A DNA stretch of 64,000 nucleotides. It comes from Microvirga lotononidis (lineage in GTDB: Bacteria; Pseudomonadota; Alphaproteobacteria; Rhizobiales; Beijerinckiaceae). The translations under genes were made by a program, and so were the position numbers. Shown here in pieces: positions 25,546 through 35,189 of this stretch; the first letter of the stretch is position 1; the number at the start of each line of letters is the position of its first letter. The stretch lies in assembly GCF_034627025.1 (NCBI RefSeq), contig NZ_CP141048.1:620001-684000 (forward strand), read 5' to 3'. The notes beneath the pieces are model-generated. The model was not told the origin of the DNA. It was given only the letters and a program-made list of their open reading frames with translations, and made no database searches.

Positions 25546-27642
25546 CTACTCCGCGGGTTCCGCCTGCCGCAGATCCACCGGGGTCGAGAGGCCGCCATCG
25601 GTCTTCTTCATGTCGACGCGCCGGTCGTGATAGGCGGTGAGAGTCGAGCGGTGGCCGATGGACACGACGGTCGTGTTCGGCAGCTTCTCCCGGATGATCC
25701 GGTAGATCTCCCCTTCCGTGGGCTCGTCGAGGGCGGCGGTCGCCTCGTCCAGGAACAGCCAGTCGGGCTTCGCAAGGAGCGCCCGGGCGACTGCGAGGCG
25801 CTGCTGCTCGCCGAGCGAGAGGGTCTGGGCCCAGTTGCGGTCCTCGTCGAGGCGCTCGGCGATCTGCGGCAGCCTGGCCGAGCGCAGAGCTTCCGTGATC
25901 TGGCCGTCCTCATAGGATTCGGCCCTGCCGGGATAGACGACGGCCTCGCGCAGCGTCCCGATGGGAATGTAGGGCCGTTGCGGAAGCAGCATCATGGTCT
26001 GCCCCTCGGGCACCAGCACCTGCCCTTCGCCGAAGGGCCAGATCCCGGCGATGGCACGGAACAGGGTGGACTTGCCCGAGCCAGACGGGCCGGTCATGAG
26101 GGTTCGCTCTCCCGGACGGAAGGTCAGGGCATCCGTGTGCATCAGGGCATGGCCGTCGGGCAGGCGCACGTCGAGATCCTTCAGGCGGAGCTCCCGGCCG
26201 GACGCTTCGTTCACGAGGAGCTTGCTCTCGCCACCGACCCGCTGGGCGGACGCGATCGCGCCCTCGAAGGTGGTGAGACGGTCGAGCACGGCCTTATAGT
26301 CCGCGAGCGTCGTATAGATCGTGATGAAGTAGGTCAGGGCCGACTCGACCCGCGAGAATGCGCCGACCACCTGCTGCATCTGGCCCAGCGAGATCTTGCC
26401 GATGAAGTAATAGGGCGCCGTCAGGATGTAGGGCACCACCACGTTGGCCTGGAAATAGGCCGAGGTGAAGGTGTTGAGCTTGATGAGGCGGAACACGATC
26501 CGCATGTAGTTGTCGACGATCTGCCCGAACCGCCGTCCAAGGCTCTCCCGCTCGGCCTGCTCGCCGGAGAGGAGAGCCACCTGCTCCGTATATTCGCGCA
26601 GGCGCGCCAGGGAGAAGCGGTAGTTCGCCTCCACGCGCTCCTGCTCGAAGTTGAGAGCGATCAGCGGCCGGCCGATGAGATGCGTCACCCAGGTGCCCAG
26701 GATGGCGTAACCGGCGCAGACCCAGACGAGCAGACCCGGCACCTCCCAGCTCGTCCCCGGGAAGGTGAAGCCCGCCGAGATCGTCCAGAGGATGGCCACG
26801 AAGGACACGAGGGTCGCAGCCTGGTTCATGAGGCCGACGGACAGGGAATAAGTGCTTTCGACGAATTTGCGCAGGTCTTCCGAGATGCGCTGGTCCGGGT
26901 TGTCCGCGCCGCGGCCCATGATCTGCATCCGGTAATGCGTCCCGTCGCCGAGCCACTCGCGCAGATAATAGGTGTTGAGGAAGGCGCGCCAGCGGATGGA
27001 GAGCACGTTCTGCAGCAGCACCTCGGTCAGCGCCATGGCCACGAACACGGCCGCCAGTGGCGTGAAGATCACGAAGAGCTGATACCAGAAAGCGCTGGCG
27101 TCCTTATCCTGCAAGGCATTGAACATGTCGCGCGAGAAGAAGCTGAGGCGGACGTTGAGGGCCACCTGGGCCAGGTTGATCGCGATGAGGATCGCGATCA
27201 TCCAGGTGCCGATGGTGCCTTCGCGAGCCCTTACGAGCCCCAGGAAGGGCATGCGGATGACGCTGTCCGCCTGGGATTCGAGATAGAGATCGGTGATCCG
27301 GCAGATGGTGCGGACGACCGGCACATGGGACAGCCCGTAGATGATGGCCCCGAAGGCGGTCGCGCCCAGCGCGGCTGAGGGCGGCGGGACGTACCCCGTA
27401 TAGTCGCCCGTGATCAGTCCCGACGTGGCCCCGAGGACGAGCAGGACGAGCACGATGTGCGTCACCGACACCATCGCGAGGAAGATGCGCAGGAATTTCG
27501 GGATGTCCCGTCCGATATAGACGATCCCGGCCAGCGCCAGGGTCGAGAGGGGCAGGTAGAACGGAACGGCCACCGCTCCGGACAGGGAGGCCGCCAGAAC
27601 GCCCAGACCCAGGATTGCCAGCGCAATGCTCGCCTTGATCAT
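25546..27642 (-). CDS. ABC transporter, fused permease/ATPase, BacA/SbmA-YddA type
   Basis: A 698-residue half-transporter. The N-terminus carries several membrane helices (about 1-110), then an SbmA/BacA-like membrane domain (FSRDMFNALQ, NVLSIRWRAFLN, YRMQ, NPDQRISED at about 250-260). The ATPase domain has Walker A GPSGSGKST (about 517-525), the signature LSLGEQQRLAVARAL (about 606) and Walker B WLFLDEATAALDE (about 626). Homologues move vitamin B12, peptides or very-long-chain fatty acyl groups. ATG 27642 is preceded by AGGAG; upstream in-frame starts to 27702 lack support. The N-terminal helices are an extension over the E. coli YddA form. Confidence 0.88.
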   Translation of the reverse strand: MIKASIALAILGLGVLAASLSGAVAVPFYLPLSTLALAGIVYIGRDIPKFLRIFLAMVSVTHIVLVLLVLGATSGLITGDYTGYVPPPSAALGATAFGAIIYGLSHVPVVRTICRITDLYLESQADSVIRMPFLGLVRAREGTIGTWMIAILIAINLAQVALNVRLSFFSRDMFNALQDKDASAFWYQLFVIFTPLAAVFVAMALTEVLLQNVLSIRWRAFLNTYYLREWLGDGTHYRMQIMGRGADNPDQRISEDLRKFVESTYSLSVGLMNQAATLVSFVAILWTISAGFTFPGTSWEVPGLLVWVCAGYAILGTWVTHLIGRPLIALNFEQERVEANYRFSLARLREYTEQVALLSGEQAERESLGRRFGQIVDNYMRIVFRLIKLNTFTSAYFQANVVVPYILTAPYYFIGKISLGQMQQVVGAFSRVESALTYFITIYTTLADYKAVLDRLTTFEGAIASAQRVGGESKLLVNEASGRELRLKDLDVRLPDGHALMHTDALTFRPGERTLMTGPSGSGKSTLFRAIAGIWPFGEGQVLVPEGQTMMLLPQRPYIPIGTLREAVVYPGRAESYEDGQITEALRSARLPQIAERLDEDRNWAQTLSLGEQQRLAVARALLAKPDWLFLDEATAALDEPTEGEIYRIIREKLPNTTVVSIGHRSTLTAYHDRRVDMKKTDGGLSTPVDLRQAEPAE

Positions 27643-27774
27643 ACACATCTCCTGCCGAGAGCCCGTTCCCGGCGCCATAGAAATCCGGAGAAGCCGGATC
27701 AATGGTGCTTGTGGCGAAAGAAAGGAGGAACTTCCGCCCTGCGCAAGCGATAGCAGCCTTGTGAGATCAGCAAC

Positions 27775-27791
27775 AGGCCGTTATACGGCCT
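27775..27791. other. Palindrome in the metN leader/upstream region
   Basis: AGGCCGT-TAT-ACGGCCT is a perfect 7-bp inverted repeat about 115 nt before metN, within the 263-nt divergent gap between the ABC exporter and metN. It could be a regulator site. A TTGACT (27838-27843) lies downstream of it. No SAM-II type riboswitch was recognised. Confidence 0.35.
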
Positions 27792-27905
27792 GTCCCGTTC
27801 GGAAAAAGCAGCATGTCCTGTTTAACGAACGAAAGGGTTGACTTAGAGAACGGGATGTCTCATGTGTCATATCGACATCCCCGACGTCACTGAAAAGGCG
27901 ACCTC

Positions 27906-29000
27906 ATGAACGCCCCTCTCGGATATCTCGGCGAGCAGACCGCCCAGCGCCTGATCCCGGCGGAGCCCATCGTGCGCCTGGAGAAGGTATCGAAGACTTT
28001 CCCCGGACGTGACGGGCAGCCCGTGACGGCCCTGCAGGAGATCAATCTGGCCGTGCCTCAGGGCTCGATTCTCGGCGTGATCGGTCGGTCGGGCGCCGGC
28101 AAGTCGACCCTGATCCGCCTGGTGAACGGGCTTGAGAAGCCGACCTCCGGCAAGGTGATCGTCGACGGCGCCGACATCGCGGCCCTTCCCGAGGCCGCGC
28201 TTCGCCATGCCCGCCGCTCCATCGGCATGATCTTCCAGCACTTCAACCTGCTCTCATCGCGCACGGCGGCCCAGAACATCGCCCTGCCGCTCGAGGTCGC
28301 AGGCTACGACAAGGCCGAGATCAAGACCCGGGTCGAGGAGCTCCTGGCACTCGTCGGCCTCACGGACAAGCGCAACCGCTACCCTTCCGAACTCTCCGGC
28401 GGCCAGAAGCAGCGCGTCGGCATCGCCCGTGCGCTCGCCACCAAGCCCAAGGTTCTCCTGTCGGACGAGGCGACCTCGGCCCTCGACCCGGAGACCACCC
28501 GGTCGATCCTCGACCTGCTCGGCCGCATCAACGACGAGCTTGGCCTGACGATCCTGCTCATCACCCACGAGATGGCGGTGATCCGCAACATCGCCCGCGA
28601 GGTCGCGGTGATCGAAGGCGGGCGCATCGTCGAGCAGGGTGATGTGTTCGAGGTCTTCACCCGGCCGCAGCACGAAGTGACCCGCTCCTTCCTGGCCGAC
28701 GAGTCCGGCCGCGCTCTGCCGCCCTACGTGCAGAGCAGGCTCAGAGCCGAAGCGACGCCCGGCAGCCAGGCGGTGGTTCGCATCGGTTTCCGTGGGCCCC
28801 ACGCCACGGATCCGGTTCTCGCGCGACTTGCCCGCGATCTCAATATCGAGACCAACATCCTGTCGGGCTCGGTGGACGAGATCGCAGGCCGGCCCTTCGG
28901 CACCCTCGTGGTCGGCGTGCCGGAGCAATCCCTCGCCGTCACTCTCGATTTCCTGAACAAGCACGGTCTCGACACGGAGGTCCTCGGCCATGTCGCCTGA
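27906..29000 (+). CDS. metN: D-/L-methionine ABC transporter ATP-binding protein
   Basis: A 364-residue ATPase that powers methionine import with MetI and MetQ. Walker [10 protein letters not shown] (61-69), the signature [15 protein letters not shown] (about 162), Walker [14 protein letters not shown] and the switch His in LLITHEM are present. A C-terminal NIL domain (about 280-360, [17 protein letters not shown].. TLVVGV), which senses intracellular methionine, is intact. It heads the metNIQ operon and overlaps metI by 11 nt. Confidence 0.95.
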   Translation: MNAPLGYLGEQTAQRLIPAEPIVRLEKVSKTFPGRDGQPVTALQEINLAVPQGSILGVIGRSGAGKSTLIRLVNGLEKPTSGKVIVDGADIAALPEAALRHARRSIGMIFQHFNLLSSRTAAQNIALPLEVAGYDKAEIKTRVEELLALVGLTDKRNRYPSELSGGQKQRVGIARALATKPKVLLSDEATSALDPETTRSILDLLGRINDELGLTILLITHEMAVIRNIAREVAVIEGGRIVEQGDVFEVFTRPQHEVTRSFLADESGRALPPYVQSRLRAEATPGSQAVVRIGFRGPHATDPVLARLARDLNIETNILSGSVDEIAGRPFGTLVVGVPEQSLAVTLDFLNKHGLDTEVLGHVA

Positions 29001-29655
29001 GATGATCCGCCTCATCGCCAATTCCACCGGCGAAACCCTCTACATGGTCGCAGTCGCGGCCCTGATCGCCACTCTCCTGGGCCTGCCCCTGGGCGTATTC
29101 CTCGCCACCTCCGGAAAGGGCGAGCTGTTCGCCGCCCCCTGGGTGAACCGCGTCCTCGGTGTCGTGGTCAACGCCACCCGCTCCACGCCCTTCATCATTC
29201 TGGTCGTCGCGATCATCCCCTTCACGCGCCTGATCGCCGGCACCTCCATCGGCACCAATGCGGCCATCGTGCCGCTGACCATCGCGGCCACACCCTTCAT
29301 CGCGCGCCTCATCGAAGGCGCAATCCGTGAGGTGGATCAGGGGCTGATCGAGGCGGCGCGCGCCTTCGGGGCAACGCCGATCCAGATCGTGCGCAAGGTT
29401 CTGATCCCTGAAGCCCTGCCCGGCATCGTGCTCGGCCTGACGCTCGCGGTCGTGTCGCTCCTCGGGTTCTCGGCCATGGTCGGCGCGGTCGGCGGCGGCG
29501 GTCTCGGCGACCTCGGCATCCGTTACGGCTACCAGCGCTTCATGCCCGAGATGATGCTTGCCGTCGTGGTGGTGCTCATCGTCCTCGTCCAGGCCGTGCA
29601 GAGCATCGGCGATCGCCTCGCCCGCCGCCTCAACAAGCGCATCCGCCACGCCTGA
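28990..29655 (+). CDS. metI: Methionine ABC transporter permease
   Basis: A 221-residue inner-membrane permease with about five helices. The EAA-type loop for contact with MetN is seen as [25 protein letters not shown] in two adjacent pieces. ATG 28990 lies inside the end of metN and has GGAGGT eight nt upstream; ATG 29002 is an alternative with poorer spacing. Length and topology are typical of MetI. Confidence 0.95.
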   Translation: MSPEMIRLIANSTGETLYMVAVAALIATLLGLPLGVFLATSGKGELFAAPWVNRVLGVVVNATRSTPFIILVVAIIPFTRLIAGTSIGTNAAIVPLTIAATPFIARLIEGAIREVDQGLIEAARAFGATPIQIVRKVLIPEALPGIVLGLTLAVVSLLGFSAMVGAVGGGGLGDLGIRYGYQRFMPEMMLAVVVVLIVLVQAVQSIGDRLARRLNKRIRHA

Positions 29656-29688
29656 TCTTTACCAAGCACATCGTTCAAGGAGTATCCG

Positions 29689-30477
29689 ATGTCCCTCAAG
29701 AAGCTGGGGCTTGCCGCCCTGTTCTCGCTTGCCGCCCTGCCCGCTCTTGCGCAGCAGACGCAGACCATTCGCATCGGCGCCACGCCCGGCCCGCATGCGC
29801 AGATCCTCGAAGCCGTGAAGCCCATCGCGGCGAAGAAGGGGCTCGACATCAAGATCGTCGAATTCTCCGATTACGTGGTGCCGAATACGGCCCTGGCGGG
29901 CGGCGACATCGAGGCGAACTCCTTCCAGAACCAGCCCTATCTCGACAATCAGGTGGCCGATCGCGGCTTCAAGATCGAGAGCGTCGCGCTCACCGTGAAC
30001 TTCCCCATCGGAATCTACTCGAAGAAGCACAAGAGCCTCGATGCTCTCCCGAACGGTGCAACGATCTCGATCCCGAACGATCCGACCAATGGCGGGCGCG
30101 CCCTCATCCTTCTGCAGGACAAGGGCCTGATCAAGCTGAAGGAAGGCACCGGTTACAAGCCCACGCCGCTCGACGTCACGGACAACCCGAAGAAGATCAA
30201 GTTCGTCGAAATCGAGGCCGCGCAGGGACCGCGCGTGCTCGACGACGTGGATGCCTCGGTCATCAACACCAATTACGCGACATCCGGCGGACTCGATCCG
30301 GTAAAGGACCCCATCGCCCGTGAGAACCCGAAAGGTCCTTACGTGAACATCATCGCGGTGCGCAGCGAAGACAAGGACAAGCCCTGGGTGAAGGCCCTCG
30401 TCGAATCCTATCACACCCCCGAGGTAAAGAAGTTCATCGAGGAGAAGTTCAAGGGTTCCGTGCTGACCAGCTGGTAA
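29689..30477 (+). CDS. metQ: Methionine-binding protein of the metNIQ transporter
   Basis: A 262-residue substrate-binding protein of the NlpA/MetQ family. The signal peptide ends LPALAQQ, with no lipobox cysteine, so it is probably a soluble periplasmic protein rather than a lipoprotein. IRIGATPGPHAQILEAVKP, FSDYVVPNTALAGGDIEANSFQ and VNFPIGIYS are family hallmarks. It is 33 nt after metI and is followed by an intrinsic terminator, closing the operon. Confidence 0.95.
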   Translation: MSLKKLGLAALFSLAALPALAQQTQTIRIGATPGPHAQILEAVKPIAAKKGLDIKIVEFSDYVVPNTALAGGDIEANSFQNQPYLDNQVADRGFKIESVALTVNFPIGIYSKKHKSLDALPNGATISIPNDPTNGGRALILLQDKGLIKLKEGTGYKPTPLDVTDNPKKIKFVEIEAAQGPRVLDDVDASVINTNYATSGGLDPVKDPIARENPKGPYVNIIAVRSEDKDKPWVKALVESYHTPEVKKFIEEKFKGSVLTSW

Positions 30478-30500
30478 GCGGCGCATTCTCTGAGCATCCG

Positions 30501-30527
30501 AAAGCCGGGCCTCGTGCCCGGCTTTTT
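30501..30527 (+). terminator. Intrinsic terminator of metNIQ
   Basis: AAAGCCGGGC-CTCGT-GCCCGGCTTTTTA begins 24 nt after the metQ stop and ends in a T-run. Confidence 0.88.
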
Positions 30528-30669
30528 ATTGTTCCGCGTCGAGTGCATCGACGCGCACTCGACCAAAGCCGCCTTGACAAAAAAGCCGGCTAAGTTTCCA
30601 CATCGCATGGTTCCTTGAAGCACAATGTCAGCCGGGCCGATGCAGCCCGGCCTCCCGGGAGGAAAAGCC

Positions 30670-31698
30670 ATGCGAGTATCACTGTTGGGCTTGGCCCTTA
30701 CGACGGCCCTCTGCGCGGCCCCGTTGGCCGCGCGAGCCCAGGCGCCGATCACCATCTACTGCTCCATCCTCGAAGAGCAGTGCCGCGTCGGCGTCGCGGC
30801 CTTCGAGAAAGCCACGGGCGCGAAGGCCACGATGGTGCGCAAGAGCACCGGCGAAACCCTGGCGCAGATCAGGGCCGAAGCCTCGAATCCACGCGCGGAC
30901 GTGTGGTGGGGCGGTCCCGGCGATTCCCATATTCAGGCGGCCGAAGAAGGGCTGACGGTCGAATACAAGTCGCCGAAGCTGCCCGAACTGCACGATTGGG
31001 CCCAGCGCTTTGCCGAGCAGGCCGGCTACCGCGCGACGGGAACATATCTCGGCGCGCTCGGCATTGGTTACAACACGAAGGTGCTCGAAAGCCGCGGGTT
31101 GCCGGAGCCGAAATGCTGGGCTGATCTAATCGATCCGAAATATCGCGACGAAGTGCAAGTTTCCGATCCGAACTCGTCCGGCACGGCCTATGTCTTCCTG
31201 GCTTCGCTCGTTCAGCTGATGGGTGAGGACAAGGCCTTCGACTACATGAAAAGCCTGCACAAGAACGTCAACCAATACACCAAGTCGGGGGCCGCTCCGG
31301 TCAAGGCCGTAGCACTGGGAGAAACCGGGATCGCCATCGCGTTCATGCACGACATGGTGACGATGATCGCCGAGGGGGCACCGGTGAGAACGCTCGCTCC
31401 CTGCGAGGGGACGGGTTACGAGACCGGCTCCATCTCCGTCGTGAAGGGCGGCAAGAATACGGAGACGGCGCAGAAATTCGTCGATTGGGCGCTCTCGGCC
31501 GAAGCGCAGAAACTCGTGGGCGCGGACCTGAAGATCTACTCGATCGCGTCCAACAGGAACGCTCCGATTTCACCGGATGCACCGAAGCTCTCGGACATGA
31601 AGCTGATCAACTACGACACCGCCAAATATGGCTCCGTGGCGGAACGGACGCGCCTGCTCAAGAAGTGGGACGCAGAGGTCAAGTCGGCTCCCAAATAG
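30670..31698 (+). CDS. Periplasmic iron(III)-type ABC substrate-binding protein, orphan
   Basis: A 342-residue binding protein of the AfuA/FbpA-like class. A signal peptide (LLGLALTTALCAAPLAARA, cleaved before QAP) precedes ITIYCSILEEQCRVGVAAFEKATG, NPRADVWWGGPGDSH, GIGYNTKVLESRG, DPNSSGTAYVFLASLVQL and GYETGSISVVKGGKN, each typical of the family. ATG 30670 has a GGGAGG site nine nt upstream. No permease or ATPase gene is adjacent, so its membrane partners must lie elsewhere. The ligand could be ferric iron, putrescine-like or another small solute. Confidence 0.85.
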   Translation: MRVSLLGLALTTALCAAPLAARAQAPITIYCSILEEQCRVGVAAFEKATGAKATMVRKSTGETLAQIRAEASNPRADVWWGGPGDSHIQAAEEGLTVEYKSPKLPELHDWAQRFAEQAGYRATGTYLGALGIGYNTKVLESRGLPEPKCWADLIDPKYRDEVQVSDPNSSGTAYVFLASLVQLMGEDKAFDYMKSLHKNVNQYTKSGAAPVKAVALGETGIAIAFMHDMVTMIAEGAPVRTLAPCEGTGYETGSISVVKGGKNTETAQKFVDWALSAEAQKLVGADLKIYSIASNRNAPISPDAPKLSDMKLINYDTAKYGSVAERTRLLKKWDAEVKSAPK

Positions 31699-31726
31699 AA
31701 CCGAACCGGACAAGTCTCTCACGAGT

Positions 31727-31752
31727 AGGCCGGGCGGCACAGCCCGGCCTTT
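31727..31752 (+). terminator. Intrinsic terminator between convergent genes
   Basis: AGGCCGGGC-GGCACA-GCCCGGCCTTTTC lies after the binding-protein gene and ends just at the stop of the convergent reductase gene. Confidence 0.8.
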
Positions 31753-32847
31753 TCACTTCTGACGGGGTTCCTTGAGGTTCTTGCCGGCAGAGACGAGCTT
31801 CCCCTCTCGCTTCGCCTTGACGGCCTCCAGCAGCGTCCACGCGGCGTTGCGCACCTCGTCCTGCACGGCCTGATCACGATCGAGCTCCTCGTGGCTCGTC
31901 GCGTAGGGTTTCCAATAGCCGATATAGCGCTCGAACTCAGCCGCACCTCCCGCGGGCTCGAGATCCATGGCGCGCAGCCAGTCGGACAGGCTGCGGCGGA
32001 CGCCGCCTGCGCCCTCCGCGTCGCCGTGGACGATAACGGAGAAAAGCCGGCCCTCCAGGTGCTTGGGATAATCCCAGCCCTCCAGTTCGAGACCCTTCGC
32101 GAGGTCCGTCTTCTTGCCCTGGGTCGATGTCGGATCCGGATTGCCGCCATCGGCGCAGACGAGCCGATCCATCATCAGCTTCAAGGGTGACGAGACCTGA
32201 TACCAGTTGACCGGGGTGACGATCATGACGCCGTGAGCTTCCACCCATTTGGGGTAGATGTCGTTCATCCAATCCTGGGTCTGTCCGAGCGAGTAGTTGG
32301 GATAGCAGGAACAGGGCCAGTGGCACAAAGCCGCCGCCGTCGAGAAGCAGGCTTTGCAGGGATGGATGTGACGGCCGTACTCGGACGTGAGACGGCTCAA
32401 TTCCAGGACTTCGACTTCGGTATTGCCGGCGCTGGCGAGAACCTGATGGGCGATCTCCACGAGACGGTAACTCTTGGACATCTCGCCGGGACAGGTGTGC
32501 TCGCTGCGCGACGAGGCCGAGATCAGGAGGAACCGGGATGGAGCGCCCGGGGCCTCGTGCCGCTTCTGCGCGAGGTCGATCGCCTCCTTCGCGGCGATCC
32601 AATCGACCGCGAGATCGTAATCGGGATCGGAGAAGCCCGGTCCTGCCTTGCGGGTCTTGGGGCTTTTCCTGTGATGGCTGTAGGCATCCCAGGCCGCATC
32701 GGCGATCCGCTGAAGCTCGCCTGCCAGGGGATCGTAGGCAGGGTCCTGAAACTGCTGGAGAAACCGTTTGCGGAACTCGGCCTGGTCGAGGGTCGGATCG
32801 GGCGTACCCTTCCGCGCTTCTGGGACGGACAAGACGAGCTCCTGCAT
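31753..32847 (-). CDS. Flavodoxin-like NAD(P)H-dependent FMN reductase family protein
   Basis: A 364-residue protein with a flavodoxin-like fold in its middle and C-terminal parts. SASSRSEHTCPGEMSKSYRL resembles the FMN phosphate-binding loop; VEVLELSRL, HGVMIVTPVNWYQVSSPLKLMMDRL and FSVIVHGDAEGAG follow the IsiB/WrbA-like pattern. Between them is a cysteine-rich segment (HPCKACFSTAAALCHWPCSC), suggesting disulfides or a metal site. Residues 1-110 are an extra N-terminal region of unknown role. ATG 32847 was preferred over TTG 32865. The substrate is unknown. Confidence 0.75.
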   Translation of the reverse strand: MQELVLSVPEARKGTPDPTLDQAEFRKRFLQQFQDPAYDPLAGELQRIADAAWDAYSHHRKSPKTRKAGPGFSDPDYDLAVDWIAAKEAIDLAQKRHEAPGAPSRFLLISASSRSEHTCPGEMSKSYRLVEIAHQVLASAGNTEVEVLELSRLTSEYGRHIHPCKACFSTAAALCHWPCSCYPNYSLGQTQDWMNDIYPKWVEAHGVMIVTPVNWYQVSSPLKLMMDRLVCADGGNPDPTSTQGKKTDLAKGLELEGWDYPKHLEGRLFSVIVHGDAEGAGGVRRSLSDWLRAMDLEPAGGAAEFERYIGYWKPYATSHEELDRDQAVQDEVRNAAWTLLEAVKAKREGKLVSAGKNLKEPRQK

Positions 32848-32980
32848 CGAGAGACAATGTGCCAAGCCTGCAACGCGGGGTCGCTATGCCGGTTCCGGCA
32901 TGGCGCCAGCCGGAGACGATCACTATTTGATTATTCCCACCTGACGTTATTCTCCCGCCGCACGATCAATGGAGCCGTCT

Positions 32981-33808
32981 ATGCCGACCATACCCACTGT
33001 CCGCCTGAACGATGGAAACGCCATGCCGCAACTCGGCTACGGCGTCTGGCGGGTCTCCAACGAAGAAGCCGCGAACGTCGTCGGCGACGCCATCAAGGCC
33101 GGTTACCGGTCCATCGACACGGCCACCATCTACGGCAACGAGGAAGGCGTGGGTCGGGCCATCAAGGCCGCGCCGGTCTCGCGGGAGGAACTGTTCATCA
33201 CCACGAAGGTATGGAACGACCGCCATGGCTACGACAACACCCTGCGGGCCTTCGACGAGAGCCTCGCGCGTCTCAAGCTTGATCATGTCGATCTCTATCT
33301 CATCCACTGGCCGGTCGCGGGCAGCGAAGCCTATCTCGACACATGGCGCGCGCTGATCAAGCTGAAGCAGGATGGCCGCGCGAAATCCATCGGCGTGTCG
33401 AACTTCATGGTGCCGCACCTGCAGCGGCTGATCGGCGAGACCGGCGTGACGCCGTCCGTCAACCAGATCGAGCTGCATCCGGGCTTCCAGCAGACGGAGT
33501 TGCGCGCGTTCCACGCGGCGAACGGGATCGCGACCGAGGCCTGGAGCCCGCTCGGCCAGGGAACGATCCTGGAGAATGAAGACCTCGTCGCCCTGGCGCG
33601 CAAGTACGACAAGACGCCAGCCCAAGTCATCCTTCGCTGGCATCTGGACAACGGTTTCATCGCGATCCCGAAGTCCGTCACGACCTCCCGCATCCGCGAG
33701 AACCTGGACATCTTCGATTTCTCGTTGGACGCGGACGATATGCGCGTGATCGCCGGGCTCGACGATGCCTCCGGCCGCGTCGGCCCGGATCCGGCCGTCT
33801 TCGGCTGA
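32981..33808 (+). CDS. Aldo/keto reductase (2,5-diketo-D-gluconate reductase type)
   Basis: A 275-residue NADPH-dependent reductase with a TIM-barrel fold. The catalytic tetrad is visible as D46, Y51, K76 and H109 (SIDTATIYGNE, TTKVWN, LYLIHWP). GVSNF, NQIELHP and IPKSVTTSRIREN (cofactor binding) are conserved. ATG 32981 is chosen because GGAG lies seven nt upstream; an ATG at 32969 overlaps that site. The physiological carbonyl substrate is unknown. Confidence 0.92.
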   Translation: MPTIPTVRLNDGNAMPQLGYGVWRVSNEEAANVVGDAIKAGYRSIDTATIYGNEEGVGRAIKAAPVSREELFITTKVWNDRHGYDNTLRAFDESLARLKLDHVDLYLIHWPVAGSEAYLDTWRALIKLKQDGRAKSIGVSNFMVPHLQRLIGETGVTPSVNQIELHPGFQQTELRAFHAANGIATEAWSPLGQGTILENEDLVALARKYDKTPAQVILRWHLDNGFIAIPKSVTTSRIRENLDIFDFSLDADDMRVIAGLDDASGRVGPDPAVFG

Positions 33809-33823
33809 CGAACACGACGAGCG

Positions 33824-34630
33824 CTACAGGCGTCCCTTCGCCGGGTCGCCTGTCGCGGCGAACTGCTTGTAGATCGCCTCGGCGATGGGCAGGAGCTGCG
33901 CACGGTCGGCTTTCGCCGTGACCACATAGGACAGGCCGTTCTCGATCCAGGAGAATGCCGAGACGCCGTCCCGCTCCTCGAACTGGAACGAAGTCTGCGC
34001 CTCATCGCCCGAGCGCGCATAGAGCGTCAGGCGGTTTCCGCCCCCATTCTCGTACATGAAGAGCGCCGCTGCTTCGCCGCTGTCGGGAAGGAGCCGCCCG
34101 CCGATGAGGCGATAACCCTGGGCGTTCAGGTTCGGCGCCGTCAGCGGCTTGCCCACGCGGCGCGACAGCCATTGCACGAGATGCGCTTCCTGCTCGGCGG
34201 GAACCTCCACGGGATGCAATCGCTCGCTGACATAGATGCGGTGCGCCGCGATGGCGTTGTCGGCAACGCTCACGGCCTCTGCCTGTCTCTGCGCGCGCGA
34301 CGCCCACCAGACACCGCCCCAGGCTCCCAGAACACCCCCGATGGCAAGCCACGCCAGAACGGCGGCAAAAGCCGCGGGACGCAACGGAGAGCGGCGGCGC
34401 CGCGCCGCCACGAGATTGGCGACGCGCAGGCGCGAGGGAATGGGTTCCCGTGCCTTGAAGGCCAATCGCGCACGCAGGGCTTCCCGGAGTTCGATTTCGC
34501 GTTCGACCTGTTCGGACGTCGCTGGATGCTCGGCGAGATACGCCTTCACCGCCTCGCGCCGCGGCGGCGGGAGCCTGCCGTCGACGAAAGCCTGCAGATC
34601 GTCTTCTCCGATGGGTCGCTCGCCCGTCAC
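33824..34630 (-). CDS. Transmembrane anti-sigma factor
   Basis: A 268-residue protein. The N-terminal cytoplasmic anti-sigma domain (DDLQAFVDGRLPPPRREAVKAYLAEHP) lacks the HxxxCxxC zinc motif. A single membrane helix follows (AAFAAVLAWLAIGGVLGAWGGVW, about 85-107), then a periplasmic domain of about 160 residues. It overlaps the sigma-factor gene by 4 nt, so it very likely holds that sigma factor inactive at the membrane. The signal it senses cannot be read from the sequence. Confidence 0.88.
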   Translation of the reverse strand: MTGERPIGEDDLQAFVDGRLPPPRREAVKAYLAEHPATSEQVEREIELREALRARLAFKAREPIPSRLRVANLVAARRRRSPLRPAAFAAVLAWLAIGGVLGAWGGVWWASRAQRQAEAVSVADNAIAAHRIYVSERLHPVEVPAEQEAHLVQWLSRRVGKPLTAPNLNAQGYRLIGGRLLPDSGEAAALFMYENGGGNRLTLYARSGDEAQTSFQFEERDGVSAFSWIENGLSYVVTAKADRAQLLPIAEAIYKQFAATGDPAKGRL

Positions 34631-35163
34631 TTCACTCTCCTCAAGACGGTGCTGCGCCCGTTCTCCATGAATTCCCTCAGGCGCGCCCGCGCGCGGCTCA
34701 GGCGGGACATGACCGTGCCGAGCGGAATATCCAGCACCTGCGCGGCCTGCTCGTAGGACAGGTCCTCGACGCCGATCAGCAGCAGGATGGAGCGCTGCTC
34801 CTCCGGCAGGGCGTCCAATCCCCTGAGAACATCATGCAGTCCCGCATGGCCTTCCGGGCTCATGTCGGGCGCCTGAAGGTCGTTCAGCGCGTCCTCTCCC
34901 ACGTGCGTGCCATGCGCCTTGCGCCGGCGCAGGGCATTGATGAACAGGTTGCGCTGGATCGCGAAGAGCCAGGCCCGCAGATCGCCGTCGCGCCGCTGGT
35001 GCCAGCGGCTGATCGCGCGCTCCAGAGTGTCCTGGACGAGATCGTCCGCCGCCTCGCCGTCGCGCAGAAGGGCCCAGGCGTAACGGCGCAGGCCCGGAAT
35101 CTGCGGCTCGAGAAGGGAAGCGATCTCGTCCAAGGTCAAGTCTCGGTTGGCGGCATCATTCAA
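34627..35163 (-). CDS. ECF-type RNA polymerase sigma factor
   Basis: A 178-residue sigma-70 family protein. Region 2 (PGLRRYAWALLRDGEAADDLVQDTLERAI, RAWLFAIQRNLFINALRR) and region 4 (LDALPEEQRSILLLIGVEDLSYEQAAQVLDIPLGTVMSRLSRAR) are complete and separated by a short linker. There is no regions 1/3, as in ECF factors. The gene starts 26 nt after the secreted-protein gene and is coupled to the anti-sigma gene, forming a three-gene unit. Confidence 0.93.
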   Translation of the reverse strand: MNDAANRDLTLDEIASLLEPQIPGLRRYAWALLRDGEAADDLVQDTLERAISRWHQRRDGDLRAWLFAIQRNLFINALRRRKAHGTHVGEDALNDLQAPDMSPEGHAGLHDVLRGLDALPEEQRSILLLIGVEDLSYEQAAQVLDIPLGTVMSRLSRARARLREFMENGRSTVLRRVK

Positions 35164-35189
35164 CGATGAACCTGGGCGTCCGGCAACAC

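Noticed and set aside
27643..27905. SAM-II riboswitch before metNIQ
   Set aside because: The conserved SAM-II stem and pseudoknot sequences were not found in the 263-nt gap.
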